Counted from the first letter of the stretch, positions 44,831 through 55,849 are shown. The stretch: DNA of 64,000 nucleotides from Laccaria trichodermophora (GCA_018417955.1 JACTVC010000004.1:1178001-1242000); one strand, 5' to 3'. Notes: generated by a model not told the origin, from the sequence alone. Translations and numbers: made by a program.

Positions 44831-47800
44831 TTAGGAAGTGGAGGAGCGGGCACGAGCTGCTGCGAGAAGGAGGCGATCGTTCTTCCTTTGGAGGCGGGCA
44901 GCCTTGGCAGTGTCAGTGCGTTGATGCTGCTTCTGGAGAGTCTCGGCGGCGTGCCATAAGAGGTTCTCGACGACCTTGGCGCGTTTGGCTGTAAGGCGCT
45001 CGGGTTCGGGTTCAACGACGAGGGGAGTGAAGGCGTTGGAGGAAGAAGAGGAAGGGGTAGGCTCGTTAGATTCTGGAGCGGGACGCTTCTTGCCTCTGGG
45101 TTTGGTTTCAGGTTCACGCGTGGGCTGGTTGGTGCGAGGTTTCGCGCCAATGTCGTTATCCGTGATATAAAAATCTGCGGTAGTAACTGGGTCGCCGTTT
45201 AAGTCGAATTCTTTGGTTTTGGCATCGTAGGTGGCGAAGCGGATGGGGTTGTCTTCAATGTGAGTGTTGAAGACTTCGGCGAAGTCGCGGTATCCGGCAG
45301 GAAAGGCGTCGGGCACTTGGCGACGACGAAGTTCTGCGTCGGTGGAGCAGAAGCTGGCAATCTGACCAGCATGGAAGAAATACTTCTCCTCTTTGATGGG
45401 GTCAGTCGCAAGAAAGTTCGTGCGAGAGAGACGCTTGATTTGAGCGTGAACGATAGAGCGAGGGAGAATTCGAGGGAGCTTCTTCTCAACGGAGATGATG
45501 GGACTCGGAGCAGGGTCAACCTGATCAAGGGATGTGATCGGAGGAGCGTCAGGAAGGATGACGTCGGTGTCGAGCATGATGGTGCAGAGAGATAAAGTGT
45601 GAGACGAAGTGTGTTTGTCGCAAAACGGAAGGGTGATGAGCGGGGATGGGTGTCGGAATTTGGTGCGACGTTTGGAAGGGGATTTATGGTGTTGAGGAAT
45701 TGGAATTACATCCAGCTGACCACTGAAAATTTGTGGGTCATCAGCAGGTGGTTTACCATGTCCCTTGGGCAGCTCCGAAATACCGGAGATACCAAGCAAG
45801 TCGAGGTACACAGGGAGGGCATTTAAATGAGAGATTTGATGGTAAGGCAGCCAGGTGACGTCGCCAGCCAACCACAATATCTCGAAAATCGCATTTTCCT
45901 TTGATCCGGAGTGGGACAAGATTTTATCCACAGCCCACTCGCCCTCCGAGCTATCGCCGAGAGAGAACTGCGCATCAAGACGACCGGGGAAAAGTCGGTC
46001 ATCGTTTGGAATATGAATTCTAAGTAACGATGCGTGAAAAACATTGTGGACTCCCCTTTGTTTCAAATACGAGGGTAAATCCATTTGGAAAGACTGGTTT
46101 TTGAAGTCTTTCACAATCTTGTATGGTCCAATATATTTAGGAACCAGTTTACGAGCGAGGCCCTTAGGAAACGAAATGTTCTTGGTGGAAATATAAACCA
46201 AGTCGTTTTCCTTGAAGGGTGCGAGTTGACGCTTTCTATTCGCGTTCCTAGTCTGCTTTACTCGGGCAGCTAGGATACTGTCGTGTGTGGATATCAGGGC
46301 TAATTTTCTCTGTATCGCGAACGTGCGGACAGTGGGGTATTCGTCAGATTTGGCTGAAGTCCAAATCATGGATCTCGGCATTCGTCCGGTGTTCAAAAAG
46401 AACGGTGCGTAACCTGTACTTTCCGATCTGGCCGAATTTATTGCGAACTCGATTGCAGGCAACTTGGAGACCCAATCTGTTTGTTTCTCGTTAATGCATT
46501 GCCTCAGCATTTGAGTTACTGTTCGGTTGGCTCGTTCCGTGGAACCGTCCGTTTCTGGATGATAAGCGCTCGATATTTTGAGCTTAGAGCCTATCAGTTT
46601 GTGGAGATGACCCCAGAACACGCTGGTAAATAAAACATCTCTATCACTAATTATATGTTTGGGTAATCCATGAAGTTTGTAAACCTCTTCAAACATAAGT
46701 TCAGCAATCTGACGAGCATTATAATTAATTCTGCTCGGAATCAAGTGGACCATGGCTGTCAATAAACAAATGATGACAGTGATGCAATCAAAGAACCCAT
46801 CACGGTTCTTAGATTCCGGTAAGGGTCCAACAAAGTCTATTCCAATGGATTCCCATGGGTGACTTGGCACTGGAAGTGGATTCAGCAACCCGTAGGGTTT
46901 CTGATTACTTGGTTTGCTGCGCTTACACGTTGAGCAGGTTTCACAAAACGCTTTGGTGTCAGAGACCAAGTCTTTCCACCAAACGTGATCCCTAAGGTAG
47001 TCTAAGGTTTTGCTAGCGCCTAAGTGCGCGAGAAGCGAGTGCGCTTCAGAGATAACGATTTCACGGGCGCTGCGCCCATCAATCAGAACCTTGGGAATAC
47101 ACAGCACTTTTGACTTTTCTGATTTCAAAAAGATAAGGTCATTCTCAACTACAAAATTTCTGAAGTTGTTAGGCTTGTCCAGTATTGCCTTGAACATAGA
47201 GTCCTCGGCATATCTTCCTTTGAGCTTTTGCAGAAGGTCAATTCCATCTTGACTTTCCGATACAACGTTTACTAACGATGGGAACTCTGATGGGATCGAG
47301 GGCTCGGGGCGTATCTCCGTGTTTTCGATATCATCAGATCTAGGTGCCACGCTATTTTTAGCTTGCGGCGGCACTCGGATCGTGAGTTTCTCGCTTGTGG
47401 GCGTCGTTTTGGGCGTTGTTTTGTCAACGTTCACTTTTGCGTTCCCATTCCCGCCCTCCTTTCGTTGTCGAGGGCCTCGTACAACGAAATGGTCTTTTAC
47501 TCTCGCGGCGAATTCCTTCGACGTCTCAGGACGACCGGTCTCCGCACCAGGCGCTGGTTCCCTTGGGCGTCTCTGAACAGCAACGCGCGCTTCGATACCA
47601 GCTAAAACCGGCAACGTCGTTTCCACAAGGTCAAGGTGGTCGTCATCGACGACATCAAAGTAAGTGTATTCGCTTGCAGCTCGCACAGTTCCAGGACTAT
47701 CCGCTGAATATATCCTAGACAGCGCGTCTGCTACGACATTCTCAGATCCGGCAACGTAAATGACTTCAAAATCAAATTCGCTTATCGTTTCGATCCACCG

Positions 47801-50800
47801 AGCTTGCCTGCCGGATAGATTTCGTTGATTTAGTAAGTATTCCAGACCTTTATGGTCTGTAACCCACTTAAATTTGACACCTTGCAGGATATCACGGTGT
47901 CTTAGCATTGTTTCCACACCAGCAAGCATCTCAATCTCATGGACCGGGTAATTCTGCTGTGCAGAATTGAGTTTAGCTGAGTAAAAGGCCGCGATTTTCG
48001 CGTCTTTCCAGTTCTTTCCTTGGCTGACAAGACCGGCAACGCCTGTAGCGCACCCATCCGTTACCATCCAGATTTGGGGCGCGCTAGGCGCGCATTCAAG
48101 GGGAACGCGATTATGGTCCCTAGCCGCTTGAACAAGCGCTTTAACGTCCTCGAACGCTCGCTGCTCCGTGAATCCCCAACGAAAAGGTACGGTATCTCCA
48201 GTGAGTCCATGGAGAACACCCATCGGAATTCTAACATTTGGGATGTCTTCCGCTAGATATCCCACTGAACCCAGGAATCCGCGAAGAAGATCGCGATTCG
48301 TCGGTGTCTTCCAATTCAAGACTGAGTCGACTTTGTAGGGATCCATACGGATGCCGTTGTCACTGACAATCCGTCCGAGGATTTTCATTTCTGGGCAAAG
48401 GAAGTACAACTTCTTCTTGCTCAGGTAAAGTTTTTCTCTGGTAAGAATATCAATCACAATTTTAACATGTTTGATGTGATCTTCAACAGAATCTGAATAA
48501 ATTATTATATCATCCAGATATACGTCCATGAACTGGCCTATGTAAGGCGAGAATAATTGGTTCATTAATGCCTGGTAAGTTGCAGGGGCGTTGCAATCCC
48601 CCTGTTGGATTACATGGCTAATCATGTTTCCATCAGGAGTAGTTGTTGCAGTCCGGTGAACGTGCTCGGGCGTGATACGAATTTGTTCGTATGCGTCCTT
48701 GCCGTCCATCATGGACCGAAAACGATGTCTAGCCGCCCTCCGCAAAATCCCTTCTGGGTCTGGGAGCGGGGACGTCATTTTGTGCGTATTTTCATTTCGA
48801 GCACGCAAATCGTATACCGTTCTGAGCAACGGGGGGTCTCCAGGTTTCCTGGGTTTAACTACTAACAACATAGGAATCGTGTTAGAGGCGTTCGTTATTT
48901 CCCAACGGCCCGTCTTCAGGTATGCGTTCTTTTTCTCAACCCACTGAGATCTTAAAGCTTCAGGGCATCGCGAAGGACGCCATGGATACAACTTGTTTTC
49001 ATCAATCAAAGGTATGGTATGATTGATTATTCTCAAAGGTGGGAGTTCAGTCTCACTCGCATCTTTGCACAGAGGGTCCGCATATTCCAATAGGAATTTT
49101 CGCGCCCTATCTATGTCCAGATTTTCGAGTGCAACAGCTCGTGACGCGATGGACGTTACTGAAATTCCGTCGAGAGGCAACGCCACGTCGCTTCCAACAA
49201 GAACTCGAGCAGGATTAAATCCCACTGATACCTGGTGCTGATACAGCCAGGGCGTGCCCAGGATCAGGTCGTAGTTTGATAGGTTGATTATATCGAAGTA
49301 CCGATCTTCCGTTATTTTTTGGTATTCAAATTTAACGCTTGCCCCAGAGTTGATCTTGGAGCGTGATCCCTGCACCGCTAGCTGCAGGCCAAGGGGTAAG
49401 GCTAGCTTATCCTTTTTTACTTTCAACTGATCAGCCACTGTAGAAGACATAAAGTCCCCCAGTGAGCCTGAATCAAGAAGGGCTCGTGCAGGATGCCCAT
49501 TGATTTTAGCAGTAATTACTACAGGTCGAGGGACCTTCCTACTGGCATCCTTCGTTACTGCAGCATTCCGCTGGACGGCAGGATACGTGCCGCGAGGGAC
49601 CTGAAGCCCATTCAACTCAAGGTGCATGTCGTCCCTGTATTGATCGGACTCCGTTCCGTTAGATCGTTGATCCGAGTTCCAAGCGGAACTATCATCGTCA
49701 TCAGGGTCTCGGAACCTTTTGTTAGGCATCAGGTCCGTTTCCCTTTGACGCCTTGCGTTTTCGAGCCTGTCAACTAACTGGTCTTCATACCAACTAGCCA
49801 GGTCAAAGGCCGGGTTCTCAATCATCATAGAAGACAGGTGAGTTATTACCTCCCACTGACGATCTTCTATCATGAAGGTGTCGTTGTTCTGGGTATCTAG
49901 GGATACGGAGAACCGACGATGCAAAGGGACCGCAGGAAACAGATCGTCAAAAGCGTATGGTGCCCCTCGTCTCAATACGCGGGCGATTTCGCTTTCGAGG
50001 AGGTTTCCCATAGTTAGTGGGACATGGCTGATGTCCCACTGGTGCGTGGATATGCCTGTGCGAATTGAGCACTGATTGGCGTACCATTCTCCAGGTGTAA
50101 AACGTGGTTGCATTATCAAGTCCGTGGACAGGTAGCTATTGGTCTGTAGGACTCGATCATGCACTCGGTACTGATCTTCCCCAATACGCACGACCCCAAA
50201 ACGTCTGAAGAAGCTCACCCTTGAGCTTGGCATGTCCCCAGGGTATGGGGCACAAATCTCCAGATTTTGGGCCACCAACTCGCCATGGATTTCGCCTATG
50301 GGAGTGTAAGTGCGTTCATCCCAATCAGACTGGGTTGCGGCGATTTCTTCGTCCCAATCCGAGTCGGTTATGGATTGTAGGTCGGGCATGTCCGAATAAT
50401 CAAAATCGTCGTCAGCTTGTAACTCAGGTGAGTTATTATTGCTGTCGGCGGTTACAATCGACCCTCTAAATATTTCAGAAGTAGGTTCTGGGCTTTCGTC
50501 GAATAGCGTGGATAAATCCACGTCAACACTTTCTGCATCAAAACGAGCCTTGGGGTAGCGTCGAGCTTGATACCACTTGGCCAAGTCAAAGTGAGCATTC
50601 ATTATAATTGACTTGTCAACTTTCAATGGCTGACTGAAATCTTCGTCATGAATTACAAATTCATCAGGCTCGCCACGCGTTACAAAAAAACGACCTTCAG
50701 GATCCGCGTCGGGATCACTGGATGGGTAGAGTGTTGGGATGCCGCTACACAGCATGTGTGTCGCGTTGATACTGTAAGCATCCGCCATAGTCCAAAGGCG

Positions 50801-53443
50801 CTTCATTTTTTCTAATTTATGAAGTCGACGTGATAGCCGGCGTGCATACCACTCTCCTAGTCGGAAGTGAGAGTTTTCCAGATTTGAGGTGCGTATTACA
50901 CAACCGTTTAGATTCAGGTAATCATTAATACGATACCAATCAGGATTGCTAGTCTGATAAACGCTAAATCGTTGGCGGACACCGCCGTTACCCATCGCGT
51001 TACTATCACCAGGGTATGGCTGCATGATGTCCAGTACGTATTCAGCCATCAAAGCCAGAGCGTCCCCAAGCGAGGTACGTCTTGGCATATCGGGATCATA
51101 TACCATCCATGACAGCTCATTCCCAATCCATTCAATGTTTTCAGAATTTGGCCAGGTTATGGCGCCGAGTTCTAGTGAATCAATGGCCTCAGCTTCGTCG
51201 GATTCAAGAAGCTCGGGCCCGATCTCAATATTATAATTGGTAAGTCCAGGCGGTTTGCTGTTGTTACCACCAGACTTAACGGTATTTCCCTGAGGGCAGT
51301 TTCGTGAAAGATGGCCGGGCTTCTTGCAACGGAAGCAAGACCCAGACGCCAACAATTCAGCTTTTTCCTTGTCACTCAGCTTAGGAGCTGTGCTTTCACG
51401 TTGGAAGTTATTTGGTTTGGAATTCTTCCAGTCAGTTCGTCTGAAAGAATTATTCTGATTGTAGTTCCCTTTAGGCTGTTGGGACTGAGGCCGGCTGGAC
51501 CCCCTGGAGAAATTATTATTTCTCTGTCCAGACGGCGCTTGAGAACTTCCTCTCTGGAAGTTATTAGAAGAACCAGGATTTCGATTTCCTGAGTTCTTCT
51601 TGTCTCGAGAATTTCCATTATTCTGGTGAACATGGTGAGTTCCCGAATTATTATTCTTCCGCTGTTGATCAGGGACTGACTCCGAAATTTCGATGGTTTC
51701 TGCTCCGTCGCAGACGTCATCCCATTCAGATATCTCGGGATTGTATCCATCACGCCAGAGAGCCCTTTGAATCGAGCTGCGGAGACCATTCCAAAGCTTG
51801 ATTACTTTTTCACGATCGTCAACAACGCCGATCATATTGAAAAGTTCCTCGAGTTCGTGTACGTATTCCGAAACCGTTTTTTCATTTTGGAAACACTTTT
51901 TAAGCTTTTTCCTTTGTGCCATCCTATAGTTTATTGGGAAGCAGTAATTGAACATTTGTTCAAAGAATTGCCGGAGCGTCCAGTCTCGGTAATTCATTGA
52001 TACTTTCTGAGTATAATAATCGTAAGCCTTTCCTTTCAAATAATATGATAGGACAAAGACTTGTTTATTTCTACGGACTTTTCCAGCCGTAACGTACTCA
52101 GTTCCCTCAGTAACAAAGCGGTGATAGGAGCGAGCATCTGCTGCTCCATCATATTCTTTGGGGGGAATGGGTTTCAGTCCAGATTTACGTGACCTGGACT
52201 TAGAACGCCGGTGCCTGCGGCGCGACTTTCGCTTGGAACGTTTCCTCGCACGTGGGCTGTCCTGAGAGCTAACCGAGCTCTCAGAGTCACTTGGCGACTC
52301 GCTCGAGGATGAGTCTGAGCTGGAATAAGAAGAATCTGAAGATTCAGGGTCTGGATCCGTTCGACGAGAGCGAGAGCGTCTGTCGACATTGTCAAGTGCA
52401 CGCCCGAGGTAGCTGTCAGGTGCGATTTGATTAATGGGTCTGCTTTCCGCGCTTCGAGTAACCTTTTCCCGGCGCGCGGATCGACGATCATTAACCTTGG
52501 AGACATGTCGCCCAGTCAGGTCTGACATGGGAGTCTGTGCCTTGGGGTTCTTGGTAACCTTTAAGGTTTTCTTCTTCTTTCTGTGAGTGCGTTTCTTCCG
52601 CGCCGATTTTTCATTCTCTGAATTTTCATTCTCGGAATCTGATCGCGCAGATGTTTCCTTGTGATGATCCTTAAAGGACTCAAGAGCGGCGCGCTGGGCG
52701 TCGACATCCAGGTCTTCATCACTTAATTGGGCCGCACCCCAATTCCTCGGGTCAACATTTTTGCCTTTGGAATGGGATGGCCCTTCACCACGTGAGGCCG
52801 GAGATTCTGCCCTCTTCCGAGGTAATTCCTTAAGTTTCTCATAACGACGAGAAATTTGTTTCTTCTGAGCTGGGGTCAATTGTTCTTCAGCTTGGCTGAG
52901 GACAGATTCTTTTTCTGTTCTCAATTTCTTATTGTTTTTGTCAATAGCAATAGAATTTTTAATCATTCTAACTTTACTAAGAGATTCCAGGCTACGTGTA
53001 CGCCTAGGAACTACTCTGATCCAAGGATTGGGGTTATCATCCTGGTCACTGGGTTCACTTGACTCTGATAAGTCAGATTCACGATCAGGAACGACGTCGT
53101 CGTTCCCAAAGGTGACGCCAGCCGTAGCTGGGATACGCTCCGTAGACGTCGTGCTCTGCACTTGTTCTTTGGGAGGAAGACGCCGAAGCGTCCCTTCCCC
53201 GCTGGCGGTAACCGGCGAGGAAGGCCTGGAGGCCGCCACATCGCTATAAGAGCGAGGGGTTTTCTCCGATGAAATTGCCGTGAGCCTGGCAGGGCTGGTG
53301 GGGGCCGCATCAGGCGAGCCCTCACGGGATATCTGTGAACCGAGGTTGTTAGTAACAAAGTTAGTAGAGGCGGGCGCACCATTCTGGGTAGCTAATCCGG
53401 AACGCGAGACGCGCGCACGAGTCTGATAACGAGTAGAAGACAT
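44831..53443 (-). CDS. Gag-Pol polyprotein of Ty3/gypsy element, 2870 aa
   Basis: Order by approximate residue: basic, Ser-rich Gag (1-690); CCHC zinc knuckle CFRCKKPGHLSRNC (about 700-714); a region with four copies of a unit ending in F.xxxWYxxx (WY at about 861, 956, 1121, 1216); aspartic protease ALLDSGSLGDFM (about 1320); reverse transcriptase with YLDDIIIYSD (about 1640); RNase H (MVTDGCATGVAG, about 1793); integrase zinc-binding HHCC (about 2141-2175) and core Asp/Asp/Glu (IGIDFVGPL, IISDRDVLF, ETDGSTERAN; about 2204-2300); a chromodomain-like segment (AVDKILSHSG, about 2504). A further 250-residue tail begins near MLDTDVILPD (about 2622) and ends in a basic helix. All enzymes keep their catalytic residues. 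Gag and Pol share one frame, so expression must rely on processing. The C-terminal tail is unusual and may be a fused third protein. Confidence 0.95.
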   Translation of the reverse strand: MSSTRYQTRARVSRSGLATQNGAPASTNFVTNNLGSQISREGSPDAAPTSPARLTAISSEKTPRSYSDVAASRPSSPVTASGEGTLRRLPPKEQVQSTTSTERIPATAGVTFGNDDVVPDRESDLSESSEPSDQDDNPNPWIRVVPRRTRSLESLSKVRMIKNSIAIDKNNKKLRTEKESVLSQAEEQLTPAQKKQISRRYEKLKELPRKRAESPASRGEGPSHSKGKNVDPRNWGAAQLSDEDLDVDAQRAALESFKDHHKETSARSDSENENSENEKSARKKRTHRKKKKTLKVTKNPKAQTPMSDLTGRHVSKVNDRRSARREKVTRSAESRPINQIAPDSYLGRALDNVDRRSRSRRTDPDPESSDSSYSSSDSSSSESPSDSESSVSSQDSPRARKRSKRKSRRRHRRSKSRSRKSGLKPIPPKEYDGAADARSYHRFVTEGTEYVTAGKVRRNKQVFVLSYYLKGKAYDYYTQKVSMNYRDWTLRQFFEQMFNYCFPINYRMAQRKKLKKCFQNEKTVSEYVHELEELFNMIGVVDDREKVIKLWNGLRSSIQRALWRDGYNPEISEWDDVCDGAETIEISESVPDQQRKNNNSGTHHVHQNNGNSRDKKNSGNRNPGSSNNFQRGSSQAPSGQRNNNFSRGSSRPQSQQPKGNYNQNNSFRRTDWKNSKPNNFQRESTAPKLSDKEKAELLASGSCFRCKKPGHLSRNCPQGNTVKSGGNNSKPPGLTNYNIEIGPELLESDEAEAIDSLELGAITWPNSENIEWIGNELSWMVYDPDMPRRTSLGDALALMAEYVLDIMQPYPGDSNAMGNGGVRQRFSVYQTSNPDWYRINDYLNLNGCVIRTSNLENSHFRLGEWYARRLSRRLHKLEKMKRLWTMADAYSINATHMLCSGIPTLYPSSDPDADPEGRFFVTRGEPDEFVIHDEDFSQPLKVDKSIIMNAHFDLAKWYQARRYPKARFDAESVDVDLSTLFDESPEPTSEIFRGSIVTADSNNNSPELQADDDFDYSDMPDLQSITDSDWDEEIAATQSDWDERTYTPIGEIHGELVAQNLEICAPYPGDMPSSRVSFFRRFGVVRIGEDQYRVHDRVLQTNSYLSTDLIMQPRFTPGEWYANQCSIRTGISTHQWDISHVPLTMGNLLESEIARVLRRGAPYAFDDLFPAVPLHRRFSVSLDTQNNDTFMIEDRQWEVITHLSSMMIENPAFDLASWYEDQLVDRLENARRQRETDLMPNKRFRDPDDDDSSAWNSDQRSNGTESDQYRDDMHLELNGLQVPRGTYPAVQRNAAVTKDASRKVPRPVVITAKINGHPARALLDSGSLGDFMSSTVADQLKVKKDKLALPLGLQLAVQGSRSKINSGASVKFEYQKITEDRYFDIINLSNYDLILGTPWLYQHQVSVGFNPARVLVGSDVALPLDGISVTSIASRAVALENLDIDRARKFLLEYADPLCKDASETELPPLRIINHTIPLIDENKLYPWRPSRCPEALRSQWVEKKNAYLKTGRWEITNASNTIPMLLVVKPRKPGDPPLLRTVYDLRARNENTHKMTSPLPDPEGILRRAARHRFRSMMDGKDAYEQIRITPEHVHRTATTTPDGNMISHVIQQGDCNAPATYQALMNQLFSPYIGQFMDVYLDDIIIYSDSVEDHIKHVKIVIDILTREKLYLSKKKLYFLCPEMKILGRIVSDNGIRMDPYKVDSVLNWKTPTNRDLLRGFLGSVGYLAEDIPNVRIPMGVLHGLTGDTVPFRWGFTEQRAFEDVKALVQAARDHNRVPLECAPSAPQIWMVTDGCATGVAGLVSQGKNWKDAKIAAFYSAKLNSAQQNYPVHEIEMLAGVETMLRHRDILQGVKFKWVTDHKGLEYLLNQRNLSGRQARWIETISEFDFEVIYVAGSENVVADALSRIYSADSPGTVRAASEYTYFDVVDDDHLDLVETTLPVLAGIEARVAVQRRPREPAPGAETGRPETSKEFAARVKDHFVVRGPRQRKEGGNGNAKVNVDKTTPKTTPTSEKLTIRVPPQAKNSVAPRSDDIENTEIRPEPSIPSEFPSLVNVVSESQDGIDLLQKLKGRYAEDSMFKAILDKPNNFRNFVVENDLIFLKSEKSKVLCIPKVLIDGRSAREIVISEAHSLLAHLGASKTLDYLRDHVWWKDLVSDTKAFCETCSTCKRSKPSNQKPYGLLNPLPVPSHPWESIGIDFVGPLPESKNRDGFFDCITVIICLLTAMVHLIPSRINYNARQIAELMFEEVYKLHGLPKHIISDRDVLFTSVFWGHLHKLIGSKLKISSAYHPETDGSTERANRTVTQMLRQCINEKQTDWVSKLPAIEFAINSARSESTGYAPFFLNTGRMPRSMIWTSAKSDEYPTVRTFAIQRKLALISTHDSILAARVKQTRNANRKRQLAPFKENDLVYISTKNISFPKGLARKLVPKYIGPYKIVKDFKNQSFQMDLPSYLKQRGVHNVFHASLLRIHIPNDDRLFPGRLDAQFSLGDSSEGEWAVDKILSHSGSKENAIFEILWLAGDVTWLPYHQISHLNALPVYLDLLGISGISELPKGHGKPPADDPQIFSGQLDVIPIPQHHKSPSKRRTKFRHPSPLITLPFCDKHTSSHTLSLCTIMLDTDVILPDAPPITSLDQVDPAPSPIISVEKKLPRILPRSIVHAQIKRLSRTNFLATDPIKEEKYFFHAGQIASFCSTDAELRRRQVPDAFPAGYRDFAEVFNTHIEDNPIRFATYDAKTKEFDLNGDPVTTADFYITDNDIGAKPRTNQPTREPETKPRGKKRPAPESNEPTPSSSSSNAFTPLVVEPEPERLTAKRAKVVENLLWHAAETLQKQHQRTDTAKAARLQRKNDRLLLAAARARSSTS

Positions 53444-53602
53444 AGAGACGAGATAAAGAGATAAATGAGACGAGGGGGGTATGGTCGCCAGAAGTCGGGG
53501 GTCCGGGTGATCAAACCGAAGGAGTCCAGAAAACGGGCGATGTCGAGAAGAGAGAGAGAGAGTAGAGACGAGTTTTGTCGAGTCGGGTTAAGTCAAAAAA
53601 TA

Positions 53603-53956
53603 TGTGACAGATCTGTGACTACGGTGACGGGAGGTGACTGTAGTTTGGAGCTGGCACACTGAGAGCAAGAGCGAACACGAAAGACTGTTTAAGACTCTGG
53701 TATTCACTGGGGTAACTACGAGATACAGTCTGTTCTTTTATACTGCAGTAGGTAGGGCAAGGGGTAGGACAAGGATGGGGATAATAGGCAGGGATAACAA
53801 ATGAGATAGGCAGGTGATAGGCAATGGGAGTAGGGAGCAGTAAGTGTCCATAGAGATATCAAACCGTAGGCGTTGAGAATGGGCCGACGGAGGCCGAGCG
53901 CGTAAGCGCGAAGACGAGAGGATTGGAACCGTGATAATGAGGTCACGTCTGTTACA
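53603..53956 (-). mobile_element. 5' LTR of Ty3/gypsy element (354 bp)
   Basis: Partner of 44343-44696, with no difference found by eye. It carries the element promoter and, after the insertion, is the nearest upstream sequence of the gene at 54103, in divergent orientation to it. Confidence 0.95.
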
Positions 53957-54102
53957 ATTTGGCAAGAGCACCAACTTCAGTTCGAACTCCGCTTTCCCTC
54001 CTTCAAGTTCAGGGGCTTTGACCATTTCCCGTCTTGAATGTCCTGCCTTGTCTCTACCCGTGGCTAAGCACAAATCGAGTCTGCTCGCTAGAAAGTCGCT
54101 TT

Positions 54103-55515
54103 ATGTCTTGCAAAACCTTCGATGGCGTGTTCACTAAAACACGACGAACGCTGGCACTTGGAGCGGCACTCTCAGCCTTGTTATTTATGGTCCTCTACGC
54201 CAATTTGCCGCGAATACCCTACCTCTACGGTCTTGTATCGAAACCTGCTATAGTTTTGCCGAAATACCGGGATCCAACGTACGGAAATTGGATACCTTCG
54301 CCGCAAGGCGTTGTGGATGCGGATCTGTGGAATATGTTTCGTTCATGCCACCCGAACTTCTCTCCGGCTGCTGGTGGATCCGACGGTCGCGATAAAGAGG
54401 AGGAACAAAGGATACGAGGGAGGGAGGTGGCTTCTTGGGAGTGGATTCTCGAGGATGGTAATCCACCTAGAGAATGGGATACTGAGGCTTTCATTGAGCG
54501 CGCGCTCAAAAGTAGGGGAGGTTTTGTGGTTATTGGAGGTGGGTGCCGAGTCTCAACTTTGGCTCTTGAATAAATTGAAATTGCTTTATAGACTCCGTGG
54601 CGGGCCAGATGATGGGCGATTTGCAGACATTGCTTGGACAGCACCGCGGAGATCATCCGCGTCAAGTGACGGAGCGGATCCATTTGGAAGACAACAATAT
54701 CTTTATCTCCATTTCATGGCTCACTTTGTCTCCGAAAAACCCGCTGTTTGAACGACTTTTAGCCAAGCCCTCTCTCGCTGAGGTTCCTCGCACACGGTTC
54801 TCCGAACCGATACTGACGATGTACCGCTCCGACAATCTGTTAACAGAAGGCGAACTCGACAATATCCTGAAATCGGTCGGAATGGTCGAGCCCTTGAACC
54901 GCAAAGTACATAGAGCAAAAGGTGACTGGCGTCAAGGTCTCCGAAACATCAGCATGAGGGCTTCTTGGCCGGGAGAACTGGATACGATAGTCATCGTCAA
55001 CACGGGACCTCACTATAGCCCGCTCCACATGACGCCTGCCAACGACGATCAGCTCATCAAGTCCTACGAAATAGTAATTAAAACAATCTACAATTTCTTG
55101 TCCGCCCCGCCCGTCCCGACCCTCACTTTTTTTCGTGCCACTTCGCCGGCGCACCAGAACTGTGGTGCATACTCCCAGCCCGTCTTGAGCAACTCAAGCA
55201 CGGCGGAAAACCCCGCACCGGAATGGCATAATTACGGATGGCATATGTTTCCTGAATTCAATCGGATCGCAAAGAAGTTTTTTGCGGACCAGGACTCGAC
55301 GACGACACGATACCTCGATATTTGGCCATTGTCGGTTCAGAGACCTGACGCTCACACGGGTTGGAATGTTGATCAGTTTGATTGTCTTCATGTGGGTCCT
55401 TTTGTTTTGTGGTTGTAACCAATTTTTGATTCAAAAAGAATAGTGGTGTCAACCCTCTGTTACGGCGTGGTGGGTACGGAATTTATGGCATACGATCCAA
55501 GAAGAGGGCTTGTGA
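54103..55515 (+). CDS. PC-esterase / SGNH-type acyl-esterase-like type II membrane protein, 435 aa
   Basis: Three exons (54103-54538, 54592-55391, 55444-55515) give 435 codons in frame. After a short basic N-terminus comes one membrane anchor (LALGAALSALLFMVLYANL, about residues 17-35), then the lumenal domain. The first intron splits the catalytic GDS block (VVIGDSVAGQMMGDL). The C-terminal DxxH block (DQFDCLHWCQPSVTAWW) is completed by the last exon, which supports that short exon. This is the layout of plant TBL and fungal capsule-type O-acetyltransferase/esterase proteins (PC-Esterase family), Golgi type II enzymes acting on polysaccharides. An upstream in-frame ATG (54034) exists, but the anchor argues for 54103. 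A Ty3 element sits 142 bp upstream, so the native promoter may be displaced. Confidence 0.85.
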
Positions 55516-55849
55516 TTTATTCGTTGTGCGCAGTGATCCCTTCGCTGTGATGTTGCTTCTCACCAGAGGGCTTTAGACGTTTGCGTTTATGTAAGGCCCA
55601 CTTTTTTCAGTTGTTTTACTCTTCTCTGCCAATGCACAAAACAAAATCCAAACGCCCTTTAGAAAGTTGTATTTTTGTTCAAGTTCTCCGTCTCCTCATT
55701 TTGTGTTGCGTTTACTGTATCGTCCCGACAGTTCTTGTATTCCAGTCCCAGATCAGTAGAAATTCTTTTCAAATTGTAGCAATTACCCCCCCAGTAGCGT
55801 TGGCGGGAACTATATGGTAATCTCGGCTCCAGATGTGTAGAGAGGTCTC
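55516..55849. other. Intergenic
   Basis: 3' region of the esterase-like gene; no feature recognised. Confidence 0.4.

Larger units (their letters stand above)
44338..53961 (-). mobile_element. Complete, young Ty3/gypsy LTR retrotransposon (9.6 kb)
   Basis: LTRs 44343-44696 and 53603-53956, apparently identical, and an ATTTG target duplication bound an internal region with one uninterrupted 2870-codon polyprotein frame. Identical LTRs and an intact frame mean very recent insertion and probable competence. The region next to the 5' LTR (tattttttgacttaacc) is the primer-binding position; I do not recognise a tRNA match. The insertion point is 142 bp upstream of the PC-esterase-like gene start at 54103. 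Confidence 0.93.
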
